A DNA stretch of 64,000 nucleotides from Herbaspirillum robiniae (GTDB taxonomy: Bacteria > Pseudomonadota > Gammaproteobacteria > Burkholderiales > Burkholderiaceae_D). The notes below the pieces were generated by a model. It had not been told where the DNA came from. It searched no databases and worked only from the letters and a program-made list of their open reading frames with translations. Of this stretch, positions 26,023 to 33,490 are shown one piece after another (position 1 is the first letter of the stretch; every line of letters starts with the position of its first letter). The position numbers were made by a program, and so were the translations under genes. The stretch covers positions 62,001 to 126,000 of the forward strand of contig NZ_NJGU01000003.1 of the NCBI RefSeq assembly GCF_002213415.1, in the 5' to 3' direction.

Positions 26023-27401
26023 GGTCGGGTTCCTTGTGGGGTGGCAGCGCTCACCGGGCCGCCCAGCGCCAGCTGCAGGCCGGCGTCGGCGATCCAGAAG
26101 TTGCGCTCGGCCTCGATGGCGGCGTTGACGGCGGCCGCTTGTTCGCGGGCATCGGTAAGCAGTTCGAACACGCTGATGAGCATGCCGTTGTAGCGCAGCA
26201 GGTTTTCTTCGGACATGCGGCGGCGCAGCGGCACGATGTCGTCGCGGTAGCTGCGCGCGACCTGCCAGGCATCCTGCCGCTCGCGCCAGGCCAGGCGCGC
26301 TTGCGAACGCGCGTCCAGCGCGGCGGCGGCGAGCCGGTTGGCGCTTTGCAGGTAGATCGCCTCGGCCTTGGCCACGCGCGCCTGGCCCCAGTCGAACAGC
26401 GGGATCTCGATGTCGACCTGGTAGCCGATCTCGGGCGCCTTGCCGCTCTCCGAGGTGCGCAGCGCGCCCAGGTCCAGCACGTTGACGAAGCGGGTGGCGC
26501 GCACCAGGCCCAGCGAGTCGCGCAGGCCGTCGAGCTCGGTGCGCGCGGCCTGCACGTCGAGCCGCTGCTGCATGGCGAGGCGTTCGACGTCGGCGGCCGG
26601 CTCGATCTGCGCGGGCAGCTCGGGCAGTCGTTCCGGCAGCCTGAGCGTGGGCGCCACGCCCAGCAGTCGCGCCAGCGCCTCCTGGTCTTGCGACGCCTCC
26701 CGGCGCACGCGCTGCAGGCGGGCCTGCGTCTCGGCGTAGAACAAGTGTTCGCGCGCGGCGTCCAGGCGGCTGGTGTTGCCGCGCTCGGCCATCTTCGCGG
26801 CCAGCTCGTGCGCCGCCTCGGCGGCTTGCCCGACCTGCTCCTGATAGGCCAGCCCCTGCTGCGAGGCGACCGCCCGGTACCAGGCCTGGCGCGTCTGCGC
26901 CGCCGTGGCCAGCACGCGCGCGGCCAGCTGCAGCTTGACCTGCTCGAAGCGGCGCGCCTCGATGCGCGCGGCGGCCGGCATCGTGACTAGTCTCATCAGC
27001 CCCAGCGAGAGGCTGCGTTCGATCTTAATGTCGTCGCCGGAATGGGTGCGGGCGAAGGAAAAGCCGGGGTTCGGCAAGCGTCCGGCCTGCACCAGGTCGG
27101 CCTCGGCCACGCCGAGCTCGGCGAACGCGGCCTGCAGTTCGGGATTGTTGATGAGCGCGATCCGGACCGCGTCATCGGCGCTGCCCAGTCGTCTGTCCGG
27201 CAGCAGTTGCGCCACGCGCGCCTGGCTGCGGCGGGTTTCTTCGGGCGTGCGGTTCCAGGCGGGAGCGGCGCCGAGCCTGGCTGCGGAGATATCCTGGACG
27301 CCGCCGAAACCGCCGTCCTCCGACAGCTGCGCGCAGCCGGCCAGCAGCGCGCAGGCGGCCAGCGCGCTCGCCCGCAATGGGCGTGAAACAATGGGGATCA
27401 T
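26019..27401 (-). CDS. TolC-family outer-membrane efflux lipoprotein (CusC/CzcC-like)
   Basis: A 460-residue protein with a lipoprotein signal (lipobox LLAGC, Cys22) and two repeats of the OEP domain made of long amphipathic helices (for example RIALINNPELQAAFAELGVAEADLVQAGRLPNPGFSF). The PELQAAFAELG and LPNPG elements are typical of metal-efflux outer-membrane factors. It would form an outer-membrane trimeric channel. Normally it pairs with an RND pump and a membrane-fusion protein (CusAB, CzcAB); neither is present here. The stop overlaps the multicopper oxidase start. A GAGGATTTC ribosome site precedes the ATG. Confidence 0.87.
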   Translation of the reverse strand: MIPIVSRPLRASALAACALLAGCAQLSEDGGFGGVQDISAARLGAAPAWNRTPEETRRSQARVAQLLPDRRLGSADDAVRIALINNPELQAAFAELGVAEADLVQAGRLPNPGFSFARTHSGDDIKIERSLSLGLMRLVTMPAAARIEARRFEQVKLQLAARVLATAAQTRQAWYRAVASQQGLAYQEQVGQAAEAAHELAAKMAERGNTSRLDAAREHLFYAETQARLQRVRREASQDQEALARLLGVAPTLRLPERLPELPAQIEPAADVERLAMQQRLDVQAARTELDGLRDSLGLVRATRFVNVLDLGALRTSESGKAPEIGYQVDIEIPLFDWGQARVAKAEAIYLQSANRLAAAALDARSQARLAWRERQDAWQVARSYRDDIVPLRRRMSEENLLRYNGMLISVFELLTDAREQAAAVNAAIEAERNFWIADAGLQLALGGPVSAATPQGTRP

Positions 27402-27489
27402 GAAATCCTCGTCTGATGATGATGGTCATCCGCCGCGCATCAGGCGATGGCGCGACGGGGCAGGCGCACGCGAAGGTGCGCGTTGACGA

Positions 27490-27984
27490 TCAGACGAAGG
27501 CAGGCGGGCGGTCGGGATTTTCCGGCAGGTAGCCGACGAAGCCGGAGGCCGGCAGCGCGATGAATTCGCGCGAGGGGAAGTCAGGTGCGGGCGGCGCGTT
27601 CAGCGCCAGCGGCAGCACCGCGCCGGTGGTGCAGGCGGCGCAGTAGCTGCAGGAAGCGGACTTGTGCTGGGCGTGGTGCGACAGGTCGTGTGCGGGGGAT
27701 GCGTTCGCCGTGTCGGCGGCCTGCATGTCGTGGGCGGCCTGGTGCTCATGCGCATGCATCGCGGCCTGCATGTGCTGGCCATGTTGCGCGCCATGCATGG
27801 CGTGGACGTCCTGCTGCGCCGGCGCGGTGGTCTGCGTGATGGCTTGAGTTGTGGCTTGAGTCATGGCCTGTGTCGCGACCTGCGTCATGGCCGGCGCGCA
27901 GGCCTGCAGCGCCGCGGCGAAACCCTGCACGGGAATCGCCAGCGCCAGCAGCCACAGCAGGAAGATTTTCGCGCGCAGGATCAT
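27490..27984 (-). CDS. His/Met/Gln-rich exported protein in the metal operon (DUF2946-like)
   Basis: A 164-residue protein with an N-terminal hydrophobic signal (ILRAKIFLLWLLALAIPVQGFAA). A low-complexity MTQ/TQA repeat (residues 33-53) follows, then a His/Met-rich stretch (HAMHGAQHGQHMQAAMHAHEH) and a CSYCAAC cluster near residue 110. The layout resembles short DUF2946-type proteins found beside copper and cadmium resistance genes, but I do not recognise it firmly. The His, Met and Cys clusters suggest periplasmic metal binding. It sits 27 bases after cadA and 88 bases before the TolC-type gene. TATACT lies just before the ATG, with no clear -35. Confidence 0.65.
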   Translation of the reverse strand: MILRAKIFLLWLLALAIPVQGFAAALQACAPAMTQVATQAMTQATTQAITQTTAPAQQDVHAMHGAQHGQHMQAAMHAHEHQAAHDMQAADTANASPAHDLSHHAQHKSASCSYCAACTTGAVLPLALNAPPAPDFPSREFIALPASGFVGYLPENPDRPPAFV

Positions 27985-28011
27985 GCCGGCAAGTATAGCA
28001 TCGGCGGCCGC

Positions 28012-30363
28012 TCAGCCTCGCGACGGCACGCCGCGCACCAGCCGCAGGCCGTTGAAGACCACGATCAGGCTTGCGCCCATGTCGGCGAACACCGCCATCC
28101 ACAGCGAGCTCATGCCGGCCAGCGCGAGCACCAGGAACACCGCCTTGATGCCCAGCGCGATGCTGATGTTCTGCACCAGCACCGCATGCGTCTTGCGGCT
28201 CAGGCGGATGAAGTCGGGAATCTTGCGCAGGTCGTCGTCCATCAGCGCGACGTCGGCGGTTTCCAGCGCCGTGTCGGTGCCGGCCGCGCCCATGGCGAAA
28301 CCGATCTGCGCGCGCGCCAGCGCCGGGGCGTCGTTGATGCCGTCGCCGACCATGCCGACCTCGCCGTGGCGCTCGCCGAGCTCCTCGACCGCCTTGAGTT
28401 TGTCTTCCGGCAGCTGGTCGCCGCGGGCGTCGGCGATGCCGGTCTGGGCGGCGATGGCCTGCGCGGTGTGGGCGTTGTCGCCGGTCAGCATGACCACGTT
28501 CACGCCCAGTCCCTTCAGCTCGGCCACCGCCTCGCGGCTGGTCGGGCGCACCGTGTCGGCCACCGCCACCAGCAGCTGGGGTTGCGCGTCGCGGCACAGC
28601 AGGGTGGTGGTCTTGCCTTGCTTTTCAAAGCCCTGCAGGCGCGCCTCCAGCTCGGGGCTGCACCTGCCCAGCTCGTGCACCAGGCGATGGTTGCCGAGGT
28701 GATAGCGCTGGCCGCCGATGCGGCCTTTCACGCCGCGTCCGGCCAGCGCTTCGAAGTCTTCCACCTCCTGCGGCGCGGCGCCTTCCTGGGCGGCGATGGC
28801 GCGCGAGACAGGGTGGTCGGAGCGCGCCGCCAGCGACACCGCCAGCCGCAGCAGGACGTCCTGGTCGGCGGCGGCGTCCAGCGAGACCACATCGGTCACC
28901 ACCGGCTTGCCGAAGGTGATGGTGCCGGTCTTGTCCAGCGCCAGCGCGCGCAGCTTGCGGCCCTGTTCCAGATAGACGCCGCCCTTGACCAGGATGCCGT
29001 GGCGCGCAGCCGAGGCCAGGCCGCTGACGATGGTCACCGGCGTGGAAATCACCAGCGCGCAGGGGCAGGCGATCACCAGCAGCACCAGCGCCTTGTAGAG
29101 CCATGGATAGAACGGCGCGCCCAGCAGCAGCGGCGGCAATGCCGCCACCAGCACCGCCATGATCACCACGGCCGGGATGTACCAGCGCGCGAAGCCGTCG
29201 ACGAAACGCTGGGTCGGCGCGCGCTGGCCCTGGGCCTGCTGCACGCTCTTGACGATGCGCGAGAGCGTCGAGTCGCCCTGGGCCGCGGTGACGCGCACTT
29301 CGATGGCGCCATGTTCGTTGATGGTGCCGGCGAACACGGCGTCGCCGGCCTGCTTGGCCACCGGGATGCTCTCGCCGGTGATCGGCGCCTGGTTGATGCT
29401 GGTGCTGCCGGCGGTGACCACGCCGTCCAGCGGCACGCGTTCGCCCGGCGCCACGCGCACGACCGCGTCCACCGTCACCTCGCGCGCGGGGACGCTGCTC
29501 CAGGCGCCGTCGGCGTTGCGCACCGTGGCCACATCGGGCGACATCGCCATCAGCCCGGCGATGGCGTTGCGCGCGCGGTCCAGCGACAGCGCCTCGATCA
29601 TCTCGGCCAGCGTAAACAGCACGATCACCACCGCCGCCTCCGGCCACTGGCCGATGATGGCCGCGCCGATGACGGCCAGCGACATCAGGAAGTTCATGTT
29701 CAGCGAGAAATTGCGCAGCGCGATCCAGCCTTTCTTGAGCGTGCCCAGTCCGCCCAGCGCGATGCCCAGCAGCGCCAGCGCGATCACCGGCAGCGAACGC
29801 TCGTCGCCGCTGGTCCAGGCCACGATCTCGGAGCCCAGCGCGGCCAGGCCGGCCAGTCCCAGCAGCACCCAGCGCCTGGTCGGAATGCGGTAAGCCGCGG
29901 CCTGGTCGGGCGCATCGGCGCCGGCGGCGGCGTCGAGCGAGTCGGACTTGACGGCCGGGAGCATGTCCAGCGCCTTCAGGGTGGCGACGATGGGGGCGAT
30001 GGACGGCAGCTGGTGCTGCACCGTCAGCTCGCGCTGGATCAGGTTGAATTCCAGCGCGCCGACGCCGTCCATCTGCGCCAGGCGTTCGCGGATCAGCTTT
30101 TCCTCGGTGGGGCAATCCATCTTCTGGATGAAGAACACCGCCTGCTCGCTGTCGCCGGCCAGGCGGCGCGCCGCCGGCATGGTTGCTTCCGGCAGGCTGG
30201 CGCTGCCGCAGCCGTGGCTGCAGCAACTGTCGACCGGCGCCGGCGCGTGGCTGTGCGCATGGCCGGCGTGATCGGAATGCGGGTGGTCGTGGGCATGGCT
30301 GTGGCCATGATCGTGGTGATCATGGTCGTGGCTGTGCGAATGTCCATGCTTGTGTTCGGCCAT
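28012..30363 (-). CDS. cadA: Cd2+/Zn2+/Pb2+-exporting P1B-type ATPase
   Basis: A 783-residue pump. The N-terminus is extremely His-rich (about 17 His in the first 45 residues, plus CCSHGCG), followed by an HMA-like domain with the single-Cys pattern MDCPTEE that binds divalent ions. The TGES motif (actuator), CPC membrane motif ([11 protein letters not shown]), phosphorylation site DKTGTITFG, GDN and [11 protein letters not shown] are present, and the final helices keep the conserved Lys and Asp of Zn/Cd pumps (GIKAVF...FADMGASL). It exports Cd, Zn or Pb from the cytosol. ATG 30363 has a GAAGGAG site; an upstream ATG at 30384 is less likely. Divergent cadR controls it, and it heads the copper-related run downstream. 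Confidence 0.94.
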   Translation of the reverse strand: MAEHKHGHSHSHDHDHHDHGHSHAHDHPHSDHAGHAHSHAPAPVDSCCSHGCGSASLPEATMPAARRLAGDSEQAVFFIQKMDCPTEEKLIRERLAQMDGVGALEFNLIQRELTVQHQLPSIAPIVATLKALDMLPAVKSDSLDAAAGADAPDQAAAYRIPTRRWVLLGLAGLAALGSEIVAWTSGDERSLPVIALALLGIALGGLGTLKKGWIALRNFSLNMNFLMSLAVIGAAIIGQWPEAAVVIVLFTLAEMIEALSLDRARNAIAGLMAMSPDVATVRNADGAWSSVPAREVTVDAVVRVAPGERVPLDGVVTAGSTSINQAPITGESIPVAKQAGDAVFAGTINEHGAIEVRVTAAQGDSTLSRIVKSVQQAQGQRAPTQRFVDGFARWYIPAVVIMAVLVAALPPLLLGAPFYPWLYKALVLLVIACPCALVISTPVTIVSGLASAARHGILVKGGVYLEQGRKLRALALDKTGTITFGKPVVTDVVSLDAAADQDVLLRLAVSLAARSDHPVSRAIAAQEGAAPQEVEDFEALAGRGVKGRIGGQRYHLGNHRLVHELGRCSPELEARLQGFEKQGKTTTLLCRDAQPQLLVAVADTVRPTSREAVAELKGLGVNVVMLTGDNAHTAQAIAAQTGIADARGDQLPEDKLKAVEELGERHGEVGMVGDGINDAPALARAQIGFAMGAAGTDTALETADVALMDDDLRKIPDFIRLSRKTHAVLVQNISIALGIKAVFLVLALAGMSSLWMAVFADMGASLIVVFNGLRLVRGVPSRG

Positions 30364-30404
30364 CGTTTTTCTCCTTCGATGCATCAGATCTGTATCCGGG
30401 GTAT

Positions 30405-30435
30405 ATTAAAAACCCTGGAGTAGCTACAAGGTCAA
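30405..30435 (-). promoter_or_regulatory. MerR-type (CadR) promoter of cadA
   Basis: On the minus strand, -35 TTGACC (30435-30430) and -10 TTTAAT (30410-30405) are separated by 19 bases, the lengthened spacer used by MerR-family activators. The spacer holds the imperfect dyad ACCTTGTAGCTACTCCAGGG. It lies between divergent cadA and cadR. Confidence 0.82.
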
Positions 30436-30450
30436 GCGAAGGAGTTCGAG

Positions 30451-30903
30451 ATGGACACACTGAAGATCGGTGAACTGGCCGGCCGGGCCGATTGCCCGGT
30501 GGAAACCATACGGTATTACGAGAAAGAAGCGCTGCTGCCCGAGCCCACGCGTTCCCAGGCCAATTACCGGCTGTATGGCGAGCGCCATGTGGAGCGCCTG
30601 CAGTTCATCCGCCATTGCCGCTCGCTGGACATGACGCTGGACGAGGTGCGCGAGCTGCTGCGCCTGCGCGACGCGCCCGAGCAGAACTGCGGCGAAGTCA
30701 ACGCGCTGCTGGACAAGCATATCGGCCACGTGGCCCAGCGCATCGAACAGTTGAAGGGCTTGCAACAGCAACTGCACGCCTTGCGCGCACAGTGCGACGC
30801 CGACCAGCCGGCGCGCGATTGCGGGATCCTGCAGGGGCTGGCCAACCTGCCCGATGACGTCAAGCCCGCCAACCTCGGCAGCCATGGCGGCGGCTGTCAT
30901 TGA
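30451..30903 (+). CDS. cadR: Cd(II)/Pb(II)-responsive MerR-family regulator
   Basis: A 150-residue MerR regulator. The N-terminal helix-turn-helix reads KIGELAGRADCPVETIRYYEKEALLPEP and is followed by the wing and a long dimerisation helix. Metal ligands typical of CadR/PbrR are visible: Cys in RHCRSLDM, Cys in EQNCGEVNALLDKHIGHV, Cys in ARDCGILQGL, and a terminal His-rich SHGGGCH tail characteristic of CadR. It twists the 19-bp-spaced promoter to activate cadA when Cd, Pb or Zn binds. An AAGGAG ribosome site precedes ATG 30451. It diverges from cadA by 87 bases. Confidence 0.93.
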   Translation: MDTLKIGELAGRADCPVETIRYYEKEALLPEPTRSQANYRLYGERHVERLQFIRHCRSLDMTLDEVRELLRLRDAPEQNCGEVNALLDKHIGHVAQRIEQLKGLQQQLHALRAQCDADQPARDCGILQGLANLPDDVKPANLGSHGGGCH

Positions 30904-31025
30904 ACAATGACGATGCGCTGAGCCCGCGCTGAGCCGATTCGTCGATACGCAGCCGCGCTCCCGTTGAGGCAGGGCGCAACACCGCCGGCGCCCCGCGCTC
31001 AGACGCGGCGCCCGCGCAGGCGACG

Positions 31026-31922
31026 TCAGCGCGCCAGCCAGGCCATCACTTCGCCGATCACTTCGTCCGGTTTTTCCCGTTGCGGGAAATGTCCCGCCCC
31101 CGGGATCAGCACGCGCCTGTAGGCGTCGCCGAACAGTTTTTCCTTGCCCTCCGAGGTCACCGGATGATTGGCGCCGTCTTCGGCGCCGTGCAGCATCAGC
31201 GTCGGCACCATGATGCGCGGCGTCTGCGCCAGTTTCGCGTCCAGCGCCGCATAGGCCGGGTCGCCCTCGGCGAAGCCCCAGCGGTGGCGATAGGAGTGCA
31301 GGCAGATATCGACCCAGTCGGGATTGTCGAAGGAGGCGGCGGTATTGGTGAACTCGCTCTCGGCGAAACTCCAGGACGGCGACCAGGTATTCCACATGAA
31401 GCGGGCGAAGGCGCGGCGGTCGCGCACCAGCTCGTCCTCGCCGCGCCCGGTGGCGAAGAACCAGTGGTACCAGTAATTGCGCGACTGCTGCAACGAGAGT
31501 TGCTGGTCCGGCGTATTGGTGCCCCAGCCGACCGAGAGCGTGATGCAGTGCGCGATGCGCTCCGGCGTCTGCGAGGCCGCGATGTAGGCGGCGCGCGCGC
31601 CCCAGTCGTGGCCGATCAGCGAGTAGCGCTGCAGGCCGAGGGCGTCGACGAAGGACATCAGGTCGGCCCCCAGCGCGGCCAGCTGGCCGCTGCGCGGGGT
31701 GGTGTCGGACAGGAACCGGGTCGGCCCGTAGCCGCGCAGGTAGGGGCGGATGACGCGATAGCCGGCCGCGCGCAGCGGCTTGAGGAAGTAATCCCAGGTG
31801 CGCACGTCATCCGGCCAGCCATGTGCCAGCACCACCGGCGGGGCGTCGGCCGGCCCGCTTTCCTCATAGCCGATGCGCAGCTTGTCGGTGTCGATGAAAC
31901 TCAGATGATTGGTCTGGGGCAT
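31026..31922 (-). CDS. Alpha/beta hydrolase (epoxide-hydrolase-like)
   Basis: A 298-residue alpha/beta hydrolase. The oxyanion motif is HGWPDD, the nucleophile elbow is GHDWGA (Asp nucleophile, the epoxide-hydrolase or dehalogenase type), and the catalytic His is in AGHFPQREKP; an acidic residue lies in HGAEDGANHP. A cap-domain segment rich in Trp and Tyr (NYWYHWFFATGRGEDELVRD) is present. These suggest an epoxide hydrolase or haloalkane-dehalogenase-like enzyme; the substrate is unknown. It stands alone between cadR and the Gfo/Idh/MocA gene and shows no direct link to metal resistance. Confidence 0.83.
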   Translation of the reverse strand: MPQTNHLSFIDTDKLRIGYEESGPADAPPVVLAHGWPDDVRTWDYFLKPLRAAGYRVIRPYLRGYGPTRFLSDTTPRSGQLAALGADLMSFVDALGLQRYSLIGHDWGARAAYIAASQTPERIAHCITLSVGWGTNTPDQQLSLQQSRNYWYHWFFATGRGEDELVRDRRAFARFMWNTWSPSWSFAESEFTNTAASFDNPDWVDICLHSYRHRWGFAEGDPAYAALDAKLAQTPRIMVPTLMLHGAEDGANHPVTSEGKEKLFGDAYRRVLIPGAGHFPQREKPDEVIGEVMAWLAR

Positions 31923-32093
31923 GGCAGGCGGTCTCCGGTGGATGCGGTGTGGCTTGCGGGAAAATTACCTTTTCCTGGTAACCATCATGGCAGCAGCGCC
32001 ACTGGCCCGCAATGGCAAAAGAACAGGCTGCGATGAAATTTACTCATGTCCACCGCAGCATAGCGCCTTCCGCGCATCCTTGCCGGGAGCGCT

Positions 32094-33071
32094 TCAGGCG
32101 CCGGTCTTGCCGAGGATGCGATCCATCATCCACGCGGTATGCGCGGCGCTGTCGCCGCAGGAGGGATGGCGCGCGCCGCCTTGCAGATGCGTGCGCATGT
32201 TGGCCACGTGGTGCTGCTGGATGTGCTGCGGATGGGGAATCTCCAGGCGTTCGCCGCCGTCGGCGGTGCTCAGCTGCAGCGCATGCTCGTCGAAGACCGA
32301 AAACGTGATCTTGCCGGCGCTGCCGGTGATCTCGACGCGATCGGCGCGCTCGAAGCTGCCGAAGTGCCAGCTGCCGCTGCCGGTGACGCCGCTGCGATAG
32401 CGCCAGGCCGCGCTCACCGCGTCGCATGCGGTATAGAGGCCTTGCTGGTTGGCGCTGCTGCCGTCGGCCTGCGCCACCTCGCCGAAGAAGTGCGAGAACA
32501 GGTTCAGGCCGTGGCTGGCGAGGTCGTCGAAGTAGCCGCCCGGCGCGATGCGCGCGTCGGTGCGCCAGCGGTAATGCCCGGCCAGGTCGTCGGGGCCGGG
32601 CGTGCGCGCCAGTTGCCAGTGGATGTGGCGCGGCGCGCCGATGCGGCCCTCGGCCAGCCAGGCGCGCACCTGCTCGAAGCGCGGCAGCGAGCGGCGATAG
32701 TAGGCCACGAACAGCGGCAGGCCGGCCTTGTCGAAGGCGTCGAGCATTGCCAGGCATTCGGCGTGGCTGGGCGCCATCGGCTTTTCCACGCAGCAGGGTT
32801 TGCCGGCGGCGGCGACCTTGAGCGCGTAATGCAGGTGGCTGTCGGGCGGAGTGGCGATGTAGACGGCGTCGATGCCGGGGTCACGGATGAGCGCCTCGGC
32901 GTCGTCGAACCAGCGCGGCACGCCATGGCGCTGCGCGTAGTCGGCCGCCAGCGCGGCGTCGCGCCGCATCACCGCGGCCAGTTCGAAGCCGGGCGTCTGC
33001 TGGTAGGCCGGGCCGCTCTTGCGCTCGGTGACGGCGCCGCAGCCGATGATGCCCCAGCGCAGCGCGCTCAT
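32094..33071 (-). CDS. Gfo/Idh/MocA family oxidoreductase, coupled to cueR
   Basis: A 325-residue NAD(P)-dependent dehydrogenase. The N-terminal Rossmann motif is WGIIGCGAVTERKSGPA. The EKP motif appears as CCVEKPMAPSHAECL and the substrate-domain motif as GGYFDDLASHGLNLF, with the conserved His. Family members oxidise sugars, inositols or pseudo-sugars; the substrate is unknown. Its ATG overlaps the cueR stop by 4 bases, and cueR in turn overlaps copA, so it is the third gene of a copper-controlled operon on the minus strand. A long open frame continues upstream to 33677 only because of a shadow inside cueR and copA. Confidence 0.85.
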   Translation of the reverse strand: MSALRWGIIGCGAVTERKSGPAYQQTPGFELAAVMRRDAALAADYAQRHGVPRWFDDAEALIRDPGIDAVYIATPPDSHLHYALKVAAAGKPCCVEKPMAPSHAECLAMLDAFDKAGLPLFVAYYRRSLPRFEQVRAWLAEGRIGAPRHIHWQLARTPGPDDLAGHYRWRTDARIAPGGYFDDLASHGLNLFSHFFGEVAQADGSSANQQGLYTACDAVSAAWRYRSGVTGSGSWHFGSFERADRVEITGSAGKITFSVFDEHALQLSTADGGERLEIPHPQHIQQHHVANMRTHLQGGARHPSCGDSAAHTAWMMDRILGKTGA

Positions 33072-33490
33072 GCGTGTTCCCCGGCGATGCCGCAGCAGTC
33101 GTGTGCGCTGCCCAGCGCGTCGAGGATGGGGCAGTCGGGGCGGTTGTCGCCGTGGCAGTCGTGGGCCAGCTTTTCCAGCGTCGTTTTCATGGCCTGCAGC
33201 TCGCGGATGCGCTGGTCGAGTTCGCCGATGTGGCTCTCGGCCAGCTGCTTGACCTTGCGGCTGGAGCGCGACTGGTCCAGCCACAGACCGATCAGGTCGG
33301 CGATCTGCTTCATTGAAAAGCCCAGCTGGCGCGCCTGGCGGATGAAGCGCAGCAGGTGCACGTCGCGTTCGCTGTAGACGCGGTAGCCGGCGTCGGTGCG
33401 ACCGGCCCGGGGGATCAGTCCGGTCTCTTCGTAATGGCGGATCATCTTGGCCGAGACGCCCGAGGCGGCGGCCGCTTCTCCGATGTTCAT
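33068..33490 (-). CDS. cueR: Cu(I)-responsive MerR-family regulator
   Basis: A 140-residue regulator. The helix-turn-helix is [31 protein letters not shown]. The dimerisation helix follows, then the metal loop [15 protein letters not shown], which contains the two Cys used by CueR to bind Cu(I). A further Cys pair lies near the end ([10 protein letters not shown]). CueR activates copA and often copZ or an oxidase when cytoplasmic copper rises. The stop and start overlap copA by 4 bases, so the regulator is made with the pump it controls. Two matching promoters lie upstream of copA and copZ. Confidence 0.93.
   Translation of the reverse strand: MNIGEAAAASGVSAKMIRHYEETGLIPRAGRTDAGYRVYSERDVHLLRFIRQARQLGFSMKQIADLIGLWLDQSRSSRKVKQLAESHIGELDQRIRELQAMKTTLEKLAHDCHGDNRPDCPILDALGSAHDCCGIAGEHA

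Noticed and set aside
24352..26193. 613-codon plus-strand frame across the multicopper oxidase
   Set aside because: It is antisense to the oxidase with low-complexity composition; the oxidase has all four copper motifs.
27664..30423. 919-codon plus-strand frame across cadA
   Set aside because: It is antisense to cadA and its translation is repetitive His/Arg/Gln with no domain, while cadA is a textbook P-type ATPase.
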